From the NCBI GenBank assembly GCA_028023455.1, contig JAQFVV010012394.1, positions 19,918,353-19,982,352 of the forward strand: 64,000 nt of DNA, written 5' to 3'. The stretch's first letter is position 1. Every line of letters begins with the position of its first letter. The position numbers and the translations under genes are program-made. Shown here piece by piece: positions 1 through 11,690 of the stretch. The stretch is from Epiperipatus broadwayi. Its lineage: Eukaryota; Onychophora; Udeonychophora; Euonychophora; Peripatidae. Below the pieces are notes generated by a model. That model was not told the origin of the DNA and did not search any database. It saw only the letters and a list, made by a program, of their open reading frames with translations.

Positions 1-2356
1 TAGGTAATTTTGGTTATGGTAATAGAAATGAGAGAGGACATAGACTTGTGGAGTTTGCAGAAAAAGAAAAACTTTATATTATGAATTCATTTTTTGAGAA
101 AAATGTTAAAAGGAAATGGACATGGAAGCATCCAAATGAAGGTACAGCAGAATTGGATTATATTTTGACTAACAGGAAATACATATTTCAAGATTGTAAT
201 GTTCTTAATAAATTTAACACAGGAAGTGATCATCGATTAGTAAGGTGTAAGTTACGTGTTAATGTAAAACTAGAGAGACAAAAATTATTAAGAAAAACAA
301 TATTTACAGTTGATATTCCTAATCTTCAGAAACATTCTAATGAATTTAAATTAGAACTTACAAATAGGTTTCAAGTGTTAGGAGATTTTGAACATGATTC
401 AGATTTGAATGAAATTAATATGAAAATAACTGATACACTTTTAAAAACTGCAACAAAGATAGCTGGTAGAAAAAAGCAGCAATTGACTAATAAGATTTCT
501 ACTGAGACTAGAGAATTTATGAAGAAAAGAAGGAATATGAAGATATACAAAAATGATGTATTAAAAAGAATTGAATATCTCGAATTTTGTAAAATGGTAC
601 GGAAAAGAGTTGAAAATGATATAAGAAAGTATAACTGTGAAATAGCAAGGAAAGCTGTAGAAGAAAATAAAAGTCTCAAGAATGTTAAACAACATTTTGG
701 TTTTGGTAGAAAATTTATATCTGCAATAAGAAAAAAAGATGGAATTATTACTAAAAAGAGAGATGACATCATGAAATTGGTAGAAGATTTTTATCAAGAA
801 TTATATAGTAATAAAGAACAAGTACCTCCAATATCTATCACATCTTCCGAATTGCCCAGAATTTTAAATGAAGAAGTGAGACATGCAGTTAAATGTATGA
901 AGAAAGGAAAGGCTCCAGGAAATGATGGAATTATAATTGATATATTAAAAGAAGCAGGTGAAGAAATAGAAACAATTTTAGCAAAGTTATATACCAAATG
1001 TCTAAATGATAAAGATGTACCGGAAGATTGGAAGAATGCAGTAATAATATTAATATTTAAAAAAGGTGATAAGGAAGATATTAGAAATTACAGACCTATC
1101 AGCCTTTTATCAGTTTTATATAAAATTTTTACCAAGATAATTACAACTCGTCTACAGAGAACTTTGGATTTCCACCAACCAAGAGAACAAGCTGGATTTA
1201 AAAGTGGTTTTAGTACAATAGATCATATCCAGGTATTGAGAGAAGTCATAGAAAGGACAAATGAATATGAGTTGTCATTATGTTTTGGATTTGTAGATTA
1301 TGAAAAGGCATTCGATTCTATACACATTTCTTCAGTGATTAAAGCATTGGATCATCAAGGTATAGATCCAGGATATTGTCATATTTTAAAGAATATTTAT
1401 AAAAATGCAACAGCAACAATTAGATTACATAATGATACTGGAAAAATCAACATTGAGAAAGGTGTAAGACAAGGTGACTCCATATCTCCAAAACTTTTTA
1501 CAGCAGTGCTGCAAGAAGTATTTTGTGGATTAAAATGGGAAACTAAAGGAGTGAAAGTAAATGGAGAGTATTTAAGTCATTTAGATTTCGCAGATGATGT
1601 TGTTGTTTTTGCAAATAATGCTTCAGAGCTGCAGGAAATGTTGCAGGAGTTAGCAGATGAAAGTAGAAAAGTAGGACTAAAGATAAATGTTAAAAAGACT
1701 AAAGTAATGTTTAATCGATTTGCTCAAAATATGAAAATAAAGATTGATTATGAAGAATTAGAAGAAGTTAACAGTTACAAATACCTTGGTCAGATTATTA
1801 ATACAGATGGAAACATAATGGAGGAAATTAATCATAGAATTAAACTTGGTTGGAGTGCTTTTGGTAGAAATAACTTGATACTAAAAGGAAATATGCCTAT
1901 GTGTTTGAAAAGGATGGTTTTTAACAAATGTGTTTTACCAGTTCTTACTTATGGATCTGAGACTTGGACACTTAATAGAAGAGCAATACAGAGACTTCAG
2001 ACCACTCAAAGGAGTATGGAGAGATGTATGTTGGGAATAACAAGAAGGGATCGAAAACGCAATGTATGGGTGAGACAACAAACAGGTGTTACTGACCTTA
2101 TTGAAAAAATTAAAAAGATTGAAATGGAGTTGGGCTGGACATATTGCTAGAAGAGATGATAATAGATGGACAACTGAAATTTTAAACTGGAAGACCCAGA
2201 AAGAGATCACATGTGAGATGGATGGATGAAATAAGAAAATGTGCAGGGGTATTGTGGAAAAGAGAAGCTAAAGATTGGAGAAGATGGATTAAACTTGGAG
2301 AGACCTTCATCCTGCAGTGGATTGATAATGGTTGATGATGATGATGATGATGATTA
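1..2356 (+). mobile_element. RTE-clade LINE, copy 1, left part outside the window
   Basis: A non-LTR retrotransposon of the RTE type (the clade that includes BovB and C. elegans RTE-1). The sequence is open in frame from base 3 and continues off the left edge, so the start of the endonuclease is not visible. The 3' end is a short UTR with GATGAT repeats (about 2332-2356), a usual RTE tail. The element is nearly identical by eye to the copy at 52268-54697, which suggests recent activity of the family. The clade assignment rests on gene order, tail and the overall RT and C-terminal pattern. It was not tested by phylogeny. Confidence 0.9.
3..2150 (+). pseudogene. RTE endonuclease-reverse transcriptase ORF, 5' partial, 3' frameshifted
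   Basis: The single RTE ORF would encode an APE-type endonuclease, which nicks target DNA, and a reverse transcriptase, which copies the RNA at the nick. Visible parts: the C-terminal part of the endonuclease with a GSDHRL motif; RT motifs KAPGNDG, NYRPISLLS, AGFKSGFST, FVDYEKAFDS and GVRQGDSISPKLF; and the catalytic FADD at about residues 514-517 counted from base 48. A C-terminal region follows (LTYGSETWTLN). Near the 3' end an A run around 2110-2117 is one base longer than in the 52 kb copy, shifting frame and ending the ORF at 2150. A 17-base deletion near 2191 relative to the 52 kb copy removes further tail codons. Much of the lost C-terminus is still recognisable in other frames up to about 2335. 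The protein is therefore probably defective at its C-terminus although the RT core is intact. No ATG start belongs to the visible part. Confidence 0.88.
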
Positions 2357-3492
2357 AAAAACAAATAAAAATAAAATGTTAAATACAATGATTTCTAATC
2401 AAACATATTGGAGGCCCTGAAAATGAATAATTAAAATAAAAATGCTTGGCAAGCTTCCATCTTATGGATAATACATAAGTACCCTTTTTGAATTTCTTAA
2501 GTTTTAAGCATCTTCAAATTTATTTCAGAGCACGTGCGTACATTTGTTGTGAGATCGATGAAATATTTAAAAATGAAATAGAATTTAGAGATTCCTATGC
2601 AATAGTTTCAATTGTTGTAGACATACAAATAACAATATATTTTTTTTATTTAATTTTAAAAAAGTTAAGTATTTGATATTTATAAGGGGTAAAAAAGTTT
2701 TAAATTTAATTTAAAATTATAAAATATAGCAATACAGAATTGTTGAAAAAAATTTCTGATAAATTCTCTAGAGCCCTTGTGTAATAATTTTAATTGTATC
2801 TTGTTTTAATCAGCTTTAAAAAATATTTATCAGAAAAAAAAAAAAAACATCTATATAAAAGCATTTTTATGAACTTAAATTGAGTACTGACTTGGTATTA
2901 GCATTAAGTAACTAATGATAGCCATTATTTTTAGTCTGATAAAAATATTCTATGTTCTTATTAATCAAATAAAGTTCTGAATTAATACATGATATAAAAA
3001 CGTTTTTCCACTCCAAATTATCATCGGTGGTCTATATTTTGCAAATTAGGAAGTAATAACAACTCGTAAATGTCAAATGAGTTATTTCTTGAAATTCTTC
3101 AGTTTTAAATACCTTCATTATGTATTTCGTAGTGCATACGTGAATCAATGAAAATATATAGATTATTAAAATTCAAATACTTTAACATTATTTACTTATT
3201 AACGAAAATAAATAAAAACGAAAGCTAAGAGAGTTCATTATTATCAAGTACTGAAGGTTTAAATAATGACTTCTTTTATAGGATGATCTTTCATCTAATT
3301 AGGGGTTTAGGTTTTTAAATAAAACAATTATTATTATCATGCTGGAGTCAAACCATCACCACAATGTAGTTTGTTTGTTTCTTCTTTCAATACCAGTTTT
3401 TTAAATCATTATACTCTCATCAGAGACTTAAAAAACAACTTTTCCTTGAAGTTTAGGTTTATTCTGATTGAGTACCCATGTGTTTTTTTTCT
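2357..3492. other. Anonymous AT-rich stretch
   Basis: No ORF of note, RNA gene or repeat family that I can recognise. It contains short A and T runs only. Confidence 0.5.
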
Positions 3493-3590
3493 CATGTGTC
3501 ATAGCATCAGCCAGGAAACGAACCCGCCAACCCAGGAGAACTGCTTGTAAAGCAGTTGTCTTTGACCTCTCGACCAATGCTTGACATGTG
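3493..3590 (-). repeat. tRNA-like short element (family T), minus-strand copy
   Basis: Read on the minus strand this is a tRNA-like body with an A-box-like TGGTCGAGAGGTC, an anticodon-arm region (CTGCTTTACAAGCAG, loop centre TAC), and a B-box-like GGGTTCGTTTCC. It shares this design with copies at 37118-37203, 48994-49078 and 49850-49928. Outside the tRNA acceptor stem the flanks stay complementary (TGTCA-AGCAT on one side, AGCATxTGTCA-type on the other), giving terminal inverted repeats that a plain tRNA SINE does not have. An A-rich tail follows on the minus strand. It is probably a transposed tRNA-derived element, not a working tRNA gene, because of insertions in the variable region. Confidence 0.7.
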
Positions 3591-4534
3591 TTTTTTGTTG
3601 TTCATGTTATTCTCAAAATGTTTCATCAATACCATAGTTTAAAATGATTAATCTGTTCTTTTTTTTTTCAATGCCCATTTTAAGCATCCATAGAGAGTTA
3701 TACAAAAATATAATTTGAATAATTCTAAACTTCTGCTTTTAAAGACTGCTATACATTCAAAGATATTGTCCAGGCTTTTTGTTGAAATTCTTCCAATGCT
3801 AATCTGTGACTGTTGGGTCTTTTGTTGTGGGTGAACAATCCAAGAAAGCATAATCCATCAGAAACTTGTATGTTTTCATTCTCAATTTTTATGTCAGCTG
3901 CTGCCTGTCATCATACTCTTATAAGATATTTTGCTTCAATTCTAATTTTTTCTTTTTGGTTTTAATTTTCATAATGAAGTTGAGTGTTGCCTTTTTTGGT
4001 TAAAAGTTTGGTGACATTATCATATCTATGATTATTGACATTTCTTTCAGCAATTCATTCTCTTGGTGCAACCTGGCTTTCTGTATTGCACATCAGATAG
4101 GGTAATAATAAACAGCTTTGCAAAACACCTTCACAAATATAAAACCATTTTGTTTCATCAACTTTAACTGTATCTTACAGTCATTTTTAAACAATAATTT
4201 TTCCCCCACAATTAAAAAAATAAGTGAATGATTTGTTTCTTGAGATGTTACATAATATTTGAGAACCAGAAGGATGTCTATAGAACATATTATTTGCATA
4301 TGATACCAAATACACTAGTTGCCATGCTCAGTCAGGATTCCTTCTTCTTTATAGAAAATTTCAAATTTGTACATTTTTGATGGTTTTCCAGATTAATTGA
4401 TATATTTTGGTTCTTGAGTCAGTGTTTGATTCTTTTATAGTTTTCTGTTGCAGTGCTTCTGTCAATATCTGTTGCCTTACCTTTTAGAAACTATTATTTT
4501 GAAGTTGATCTTTTTATTACTGAAAGTTTAAGTT
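3591..4534. other. Anonymous AT-rich stretch
   Basis: T-rich, with only short chance ORFs on the minus strand. Nothing recognisable. Confidence 0.45.
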
Positions 4535-4665
4535 TCCTTGCTATGTATGGCATAGTGGTAAACTGACTCATTCCTGAATTCAAAATCCATGGATTATACC
4601 CCATCTCTGTCACTTCCAATGCTCAAACTTTTTATTAACTCCCAAGTAATACACCATTTGACTAT
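4535..4665 (+). repeat. Short tRNA-derived SINE-like copy (family S)
   Basis: A tRNA-like head (GGCATAGTGGTAAAC, then GGATTATACCCC) is followed by a tail of the type CTCAAACTTTTTATTAACTC and AAGTAATACACCATTTGA. The same tail is at 8357-8400 and, on the minus strand, at 33846, 38845 and 46208. The A-to-B box distance is shorter than in a real tRNA. The head is diverged; the shared tail is the stronger evidence. Confidence 0.5.
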
Positions 4666-4939
4666 TATATACGTTTTCTAGCTAATATCTTTGTGATGTA
4701 ACTTTTCTCTACAATGCTTTTGTTTTTATTTTATATTTGTTATTTTAGCTATAATCTCTCTATTGATATTTTTCATGATTCTTTTTTGAGGCTGGACCCT
4801 TTTTTATTTGAATGATTGATTGCTCTTGTTTTCTTAGCTTAATTTTAATGACTTTACAAATGTCATAATGCTATTCATTGTCTTTTGTAACTGTTTTTTA
4901 CCTTAGAGATTTTCCTCATATTATTTTCAATATATATAT

Positions 4940-4966
4940 TTTCCATATGTCATAGCATCGATATAT
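4940..4966 (-). repeat. End fragment of the tRNA-like family T
   Basis: The string CCATATGTCATAGCATCG matches the 3' terminal segment of family T on the minus strand, without the tRNA body. It is short, so chance similarity is possible. Confidence 0.3.
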
Positions 4967-5136
4967 ATATTTCCTTTTAATTACTGCTGTATTTCTAAAG
5001 AATTTAACACATTGAAAAATCATCTTTTAAAACGGATTTAATAAATTCCATTTAAAACAAAATATTCAGAATGCTAACTTATGAAATCAATTTTGTAATT
5101 CAAACCTAACTCGAAAACTTTGCGTGCGAAACTATA

Positions 5137-5546
5137 TTTGTAAAATAATATAGGCGCTATTGCACCTGACCGCAAAGCTACTTTTTACTTAAAAACAAAA
5201 TAAAATTATATTACTCTACAAGCGCTTTCAAGAGACGTGCTCTCATCTTCATAGCTCTAAGTGAAGTAATTATATGCACGATTTAAAAAGAAAAGATAAG
5301 GAGGCCTGCTTTATTGCAATGGATTGCAACGCCATCAACTGCAAGGACACATGCTTCGCGATCTCAAAGAATTGGAGCAATTAACCTTTGAACTTTGCAT
5401 AATTTGCATATAATTACTTCACTTAGAGCTATGAAGATGAGAGCACGTCTCTTGAAAGCACTTGCAGAGTAATATAATTTTATTTTGTTTTTAAGTAAAC
5501 AGTAGCTTTGTAGTCAGGTGCAATAGCGCCTATATTATTTTACAAA
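5137..5546. mobile_element. 410-bp TIR element (MITE-like), family M, full copy
   Basis: Left arm 5137-5278 and right arm 5405-5546 are about 142 bp each and nearly perfect inverted repeats. They start with TTTGTAAAATAATATAGGC and run through the CACCTGAC and AGACGTGCTCTCATC blocks. The central 126 bp contains GGACACATGCTTCGCGATC. There is no coding capacity, so it is a non-autonomous DNA element. Half of a second copy lies at 26367-26568, showing that the unit is a dispersed family. The superfamily is unknown; I could not fix a target duplication. Confidence 0.85.
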
Positions 5547-6845
5547 ATCAATTTTGTAAAATATGTAATGCGCAGTATACTATTTCTTTTTTGACAGTAT
5601 ACTATATATGTCCTTGATCCATTCTTTCTCAGATACAACTATCAATATACATGAATGCCAGCCACAATTCTGGGGAAATATCTATAAAATATATAAGTTA
5701 TCGTTAGAAGTGAAAATTATTTTACTAGTGTAATTTCAAACAAATACTAATCTACTGTTACAGAAGGGGAATTTTTTTTTCTGTCAAGGAACATTTGGAT
5801 ATTTATATAATTCACTAGTTTATACAAAATTATCGATTTAAAAATTAGCTTGATATATTTAATCAAAAATTTAATTAATTTATTCCTAATTATTAGGGGG
5901 TGGGCAATCTTTTGAACTGGGAGATAATTTCATTTGTCTCTTTTCAAACGAGAGTCACAATTTTTTGGTGAATTTTAAAATATAGGAACATCATTATTAT
6001 TAATGATTACTATATTTAATGATAAATTTTTCCAATTCATCTTGTAACTATTTTTCATGATCTGTAAAATTTCTTTTTATGTTCTGGGTAGAACTAGGAT
6101 GCAATCTTTTATAAACTCTTTCTTCAGAAAATATTTTTGAATTTTGTATTTTTTTTTAAATTAATGTAATTTGTTTTTACATAATTTTCTGATTTGTTTA
6201 TTCTTTTTATGAAACATGGCAGCTGCTTGATGAAGCTCCTTTTCAAGTTTTCTGTTCTATTTCTTTCTTCCTCAACAAAGGTTTATTATTTCTTTCTATA
6301 AAAAAAAATTACTGTTGGTCCATTTCTTTTCAAATATGCAATTTTCTGTGTCAATTTTTCTTACCTTACTGGATTTATCCGTTCTAATAAAAAAACTAAA
6401 TGCTAAATAATAATAAAAGGAAGTAAAATTCATGTTTAATTTTTGCTTGTATACAGTTGTCTGCCAAAATCATTATAAAAACAAACAAAATGTCCTCACC
6501 ATCATAGATTAAATCTGTAGCCAGATAGATCATGTAATACAAGATAATTTGTTGGCATATTGCACTTCTAATGAATGAACCAGAATTATTATAAAGATGG
6601 GAGAGAAAAAAGATGTAATTAAGAAAATAAATATTTTATTTTACTAAATTCTTAGTTCAATAGTTGTACTATATGTTTAAATAGAGGTTTTATGCAGGGC
6701 AATTTTATATATGTTTTTGAAAATGTCCAAGTACTGTATGGAAATCTTTCAAGGACTTGAATTTTCCCACTTACCAGAAATTCCCCACCACTGATCTGTT
6801 GCAAAATAATCACCTAAAATGTTTGAACATGATTTTTAGACTTTT
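5547..6845. other. Anonymous AT-rich stretch
   Basis: Low-complexity AT-rich DNA with no ORF, RNA or known repeat that I can identify. Confidence 0.45.
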
Positions 6846-8085
6846 TTTTTACACAGAGGCAAAACTCTCCATACAATAGCCACTCAGTGCAAGCCAGAGT
6901 AATCAATGGATGAAAGGTTTGTACATAAAATCCCTATCTAGTGGGTACTCATCCAATATCCCTAGGCTAGTTTCTGTCTTATGGCTTTTGTCAGTGAAAA
7001 GCCTTTGATCCAAGAGCACTGTACTTAGATCTTAAGATTTAATGCAACCCTCATCCAATATCCCTAGGCTAGTTTCTATCTTATGGCTTTTATTAGTGAA
7101 AAGCCTTTGATTCGAGAGCACTGTACTTAGATCTTAAGATCTAATGCAACCCTCTAGTTTTGAGTCCAAAATGAAAACACAATAATGTTTTCAATTAAAG
7201 CTCATTAGCTTGTATAGTTGTATAGATCTGGATTCAGTTCAGCATCCATACTTTTTGGTGTCTTTGGTTATTTAATAACCACAGTCACAATAATCATATT
7301 GGGAAGGATTGGTAATAAACTATTAAACATTACATTATTCTTTATGTGTATACAAGCTGTTTACACAGAGTCAAAAACTCTTCATACAGTATCACTACTC
7401 AGTGCAAGCCAGAGTAATCAGTAGATGCAGGATTTGTGCATAAAATCTCCATGTAGCACTTATTCATCCAATATCCCCAGACTAGTTTCTAGCTTGTGGC
7501 TTTCATCAGTGAGAAGCCTTGGATTACTATGGCTTGCACTGAGTGGTACTACTATATGAAGAGTTTTGCCTCTGTGTAAACAGCTTGTGTAAGCATAAAG
7601 AATGGTGATCATGTGATGTTTAGTGGTTTAATACTAATCCTGCCCAATAGAATTATGGTGACTATGGTTATTAAAAAAACAAAGACATCAAAAAGTATGG
7701 ATGCTGAACTGAATTCAGATCTATATGACTATACAAGCTAATGAACTTGAATTGAAAACATTATTGTGTTTTCATTTTGGACTCAAAAAATTTTATAGTT
7801 TGCCAATAAGGTAAAAGGTGGCTGCTGAAGGGTTGCATTAGATTTTAAAATCTAGGCGCAGTGCTCCCAGATCAAAGGCTCCTCACTGATGAAAACCATA
7901 AGCTAGAAACTAGTCTGACGATATTAAATGAGTAGGCACTAGATAGCAATTGAATGCACAAACCTTCATGTATCCATTTATTATTCTGGCTTGCACTGAG
8001 TGGCACTACTGTGTGGAGAGTTTTGCCTCTGTGTAAACAGCTTGGGTAAGCATAAAGAATAGTAATCATGTGGTGTTTATTGCCT
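6846..8085. repeat. Fold-back repeat family F: tandem units then inverted units
   Basis: The unit begins ACACAGAGGCAAAACTC, carries CACTCAGTGCAAGCC, CCAGACTAGTTTCTAGC and GCACTGTACTTAGATC, and ends near AACATCACATGATCACCATT plus TATGCTTACACAAGC. On the plus strand a unit starts at 6851 and another at 7363 (period about 512 bp). At about 7518 the orientation flips, and minus-strand units follow, with the same landmark at 7525 and 7989 (period about 464 bp). The opposed segments at roughly 7165-7410 and 7525-7780 can fold into a long stem. There is no ORF. The same family is at 21115-21462, 40262-40470 and 44350-45190. Confidence 0.85.
6951..7154. repeat. 102-bp direct duplication inside family F unit
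   Basis: The block starting ATCCAATATCCCTAGG at 6951 is repeated at 7053 with only a few differences, so the first unit carries an internal tandem duplication that other family members lack. Confidence 0.8.
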
Positions 8086-8295
8086 TTTTTACATATTAAA
8101 AATAGAAAATTAGAAAATCAAAAATTTGATACATAAATATATTAACACTATTTTTTTTTAGATTAAGTAATTATATTGAAAGCTTTATAATTTTAATGTC
8201 AAATAAATGTTAGCAATGAAGTTCTCAGAAATTTTACTATATAATTTCTATTATATATATAAAAAAGAATAATCATTACATACTATCATGTAAAT

Positions 8296-8400
8296 ATCTT
8301 GGGTGGTTTAGTGCGGTCCTTGGATCAATTCCAGGTCTGGAATTTATGGCATCCAAACTTTTTATAAACACTTGAGCATTAAAACCATTTAATTACTCCT
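8296..8400 (+). repeat. Family S SINE-like copy
   Basis: The tRNA-like head GGTGGTTTAGTGCGG and GGATCAATTCC is followed by ATCCAAACTTTTTATAAAC and AGCATTAAAACCATTT, the same tail as at 4618-4665. Box spacing is contracted compared with a tRNA. Confidence 0.5.
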
Positions 8401-10711
8401 ATTATGTTCTAAATAAGAACTATAAATTTAGCATTTGTATTAAGTGTGATTTTTTCTTTGTTAGTTATAAGTCATTCACTGTAGTAAAACTTTAGTAAAA
8501 TTGTTGTATACTTTCTTACTCTTTTCTTACAATTTCTGAAGATCCATTTACTGACCCTTAAGAATTCCTAGGGAGTTTCTGATCCAACTATTTTTTTTGA
8601 GGAATCATTGGATATATGACTAAAACTATTCAAACTTCACCCATATTTGAACCCACATACAGGTATGAAAAGTAATAGCATTAACAATTACAAAGTCTTT
8701 TATATGCTTCATAATAAAATTATTAAATCCCCCCTTCTGCCATATAAGATATTATTACAGTATTTTAATCAATTGCAGGAAGAACTAATACAATATTTTT
8801 GCTTATCAAATCCGAACTTAGCATCATGAACTATGTGCCAGTAGCTATATTAAATCAAGATAATCCTGATGAACATCAATCTCGATCTAATAATAAAGGA
8901 TGAGCAGAAAAATGTTCACAGTTAATCACAATATCTGAAGATTATTTTACTGCCTGTCAACAAAACATCCCATTTGAAGTCTGAGTCCAGCACATTATTT
9001 AATGAAAAACTACAAATATTAGACTAACCCAAAATGTTTAACTCGTTCAAATTTTATAAGCAAACATCGTAAGATGCTTGCATATGTTTTCTTTTTGCGC
9101 TGCTTCTCATTCTTTTTGAATTTTTTTTCTTTTTTTAACTTGGTGTCTTCAATCACTTAAATTATATAACATTGATTCATTGTGGTCCTATTGTCTGTTG
9201 GTTCCCTCTCTGCATTGATTGTGGCTGTATGTGTTTTTGCATTTCAATATATAATAAAACTTCTGAACTCAAGATACTCATATACAGAAAATAAACCCCA
9301 AGGGATATTTTTGACATAACCATGCCACATCACTTGGCCCAGATCCTTGCCTACACATGTAATGATAATCTAATATTTAGCCATATCACCTGTAACAATT
9401 CAATTTGTGAGTATGGTATGACTTGAAGGCACCTATCTTGATGATATCATCTAAGATAATTATTTACTAATTATTTTCTTAGGTATAAATTATTATTTAA
9501 CTTTTCAGATCACATGATAGCTTTAAACTCAATAAAAGATTAATATATCAATTATTAAATCTTAGCATGAATATATAATATACTTAATATTTAATAAAAC
9601 CTCTACATTTCAAGATTTTCTTAAAATTTATGAAATAAAGACATATTTAAAACACAAACCATCATCAGTAGTTCTGATCCTTACCCATACATGTTTTCAT
9701 CATCATCGTTTAATATTTAACAACAACAATAATTTAATTTATAACAGTGATGTGACTTCAGTATCTTCTAGAATAAATGTTAAAGGCTATTTATGAACTA
9801 GAGATTCCTATACAATATTTTTACTCAGCTTTTAAATGTTAATTATTTAATATCTATGAGAGAAAAAGTTGTTTTAAATTTAATTAAAAAATTATACAAA
9901 TTTAACAATCACAATGTCTGTGAGTTTCTTTCTTTATTACCAAGTTTTTCCTATGTGATCATATTTTTTCATTTCAAACTTTTTAAAAAGTGAAGTAATA
10001 GCATCATTTTCATGAAAAATTGAGTACTGACTAATCTACAATAGGTGAATAATGTTAACATTCCAATGTCAAAATTCATTATTTTTTCTCTGTATTTTTG
10101 TTTTCTAGGAGCTATGTGTAGTATTTTTATTTGTTGAAGGTTTACAAATAGTAAAGTTTTTTTTACCCAGTTTAAAAAATAATAATAATAATATATATAT
10201 ATATAAGAAGAAAAAATGTTTTAAATTTAATTTCAAATTTAACAATATAGAATTGATAATATTTTTTTACCTACATGATATTGTTTTTGACAATTTCTTT
10301 ATTGTGAAGTTTATCCTATGTTACATGATATTTTTCACTTTAGTTTTAAGAAATTTGAATTAATAGCTTGACATCTGCAGTAGATAAATAATATTAGTAT
10401 CTACATTAACATATATATATATACAGTTTTTAAGTAATTAACTAAACCTTTGAATTAATGCATGATACAAAAATATTTTTCTGATTCAAATTATTTTTAT
10501 GTCTCAGTGGTAACTACTTACCAAAGTCAAAGCATGTTATTTTTGAATTTCTTTGGATTTAAATATTTTCATATTTATTTCAGAATGCATGACAAAAGGT
10601 TGAGAGAGACATGTTTATAAAATGGAATCTAAATCATTTTATTAGACAATAAATTATTATTTAGCCCAGATATAAAGTGTAAATTCAAAAATTGATACCA
10701 TAATCAATTAT
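8401..10711. other. Anonymous AT-rich stretch
   Basis: I see nothing definite. It includes an (AT)n run near 10190-10204 and a second one near 10412. A CATCATCAT string at 9708 resembles the reverse of RTE tails, but no LINE sequence can be recognised beside it. Confidence 0.4.
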
Positions 10712-10930
10712 CGATCCTCAGCAGGATGGTCTCTTAAGTTCAGTTCATCTTTGATCTCTAACCTCTCTTCTCCACATCACCCTAGCACACAAACATCTCA
10801 CATGCAGTCTCCTTCTAGGTCTTATGTAATATCTTGATATCCAGTTTAATATTTTAACTGCCCATCTATTATCATCTCTTCTACCAATATTCCCAGCCCA
10901 ATGCCACTTAATAAATCATTAAATTTTATT
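10712..10930 (-). pseudogene. RTE LINE 3'-end fragment, minus strand
   Basis: Read on the minus strand this matches the C-terminal coding end of the RTE elements here: a GTGGCATTGGGCTGGG segment (the conserved WAGH region), then GAAGAGATGATAATAGATGG (RRDDNRW), then the R-P-R-R region and CATGTGAGATG. It ends near the stop region with AGGATCGATAATT. It is heavily mutated and 5'-truncated, as expected of an old incomplete insertion. Confidence 0.75.
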
Positions 10931-11597
10931 CATGCTGGGATTTAATAATTGATTTATTAATCTTCACAAGAATTGAAGATTTTTATCTGGAATGAAAAAT
11001 TACGAGTGCTAAAACAAAATCTGCATCGTAAGGGCAAAAAGCAAAGGCTTTTAGGAGCTTCGTAGGCAGTATGTAAAATAGCAATCACTTTATGATTCAT
11101 TAGTATTTGATTTTCTTGTAGGTCTATTCTGTCTTCGAAAATTATATTCTCATTCATAATAATGTAATAATTTTGAAATATCTACTAAAACAATTTTATT
11201 CTTGACTCATGGTATAAAATAAAAATATCTTTTTAAAAAAATAAGCATTTTATTTTATATTAAAAACTAATAACTTACTTTTCTCTAAATAAATTGCAAA
11301 TATATAACAGCAACTTAAAATGACATTACTGTCAATATCGTTTATTTGATTTACTTTGATATAACTTTAATTAAGTTGCATACTTTTTATTATTTTCATA
11401 TTATGTTTTTTTTAAAAAAGAAACATTCATATAGTTTTACATACATATACATAAAACAAATTGAACTCGTAAATTTTCCAAGTACCATCTACATTATTTT
11501 ATGATTAGTCACAATATAATTTCAAATCAACCGCTCTTACCAACTTTTTTTTTTACAGTGGACTGATTTCCATATCAGTATAGAATTGTCGTGAGCA

Positions 11598-11690
11598 TCG
11601 AAAGTGACAGGGCTCACCATGATCGCTGGCATCGAGCTTCAATTTGTCCCTCTAACCACTGCACCAAACTTCACAGGATTATGTTGTCTA
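11598..11690 (-). repeat. Possible tRNA-derived SINE head
   Basis: On the minus strand, TGGTGCAGTGGTTAGAG resembles an A box, and AAGCTCGATGCC about 20 bases on resembles a B box. The spacing is too short for a tRNA, as in family S. No matching tail was found, so this is tentative. Confidence 0.35.

Noticed and set aside
371-997. Minus-strand ORFs of 67-133 codons inside RTE copy 1, repeated at the same places in copies 2 and 3
   Set aside because: They are antisense shadows of the conserved RTE coding sequence and are rich in F, I, L and S as expected of the reverse of an A-rich gene.
6846-8085. CRISPR array or phage region, from regularly repeated blocks
   Set aside because: Units are about 460-510 bp, in both orientations, without short repeat and spacer structure, and the context is clearly eukaryotic.
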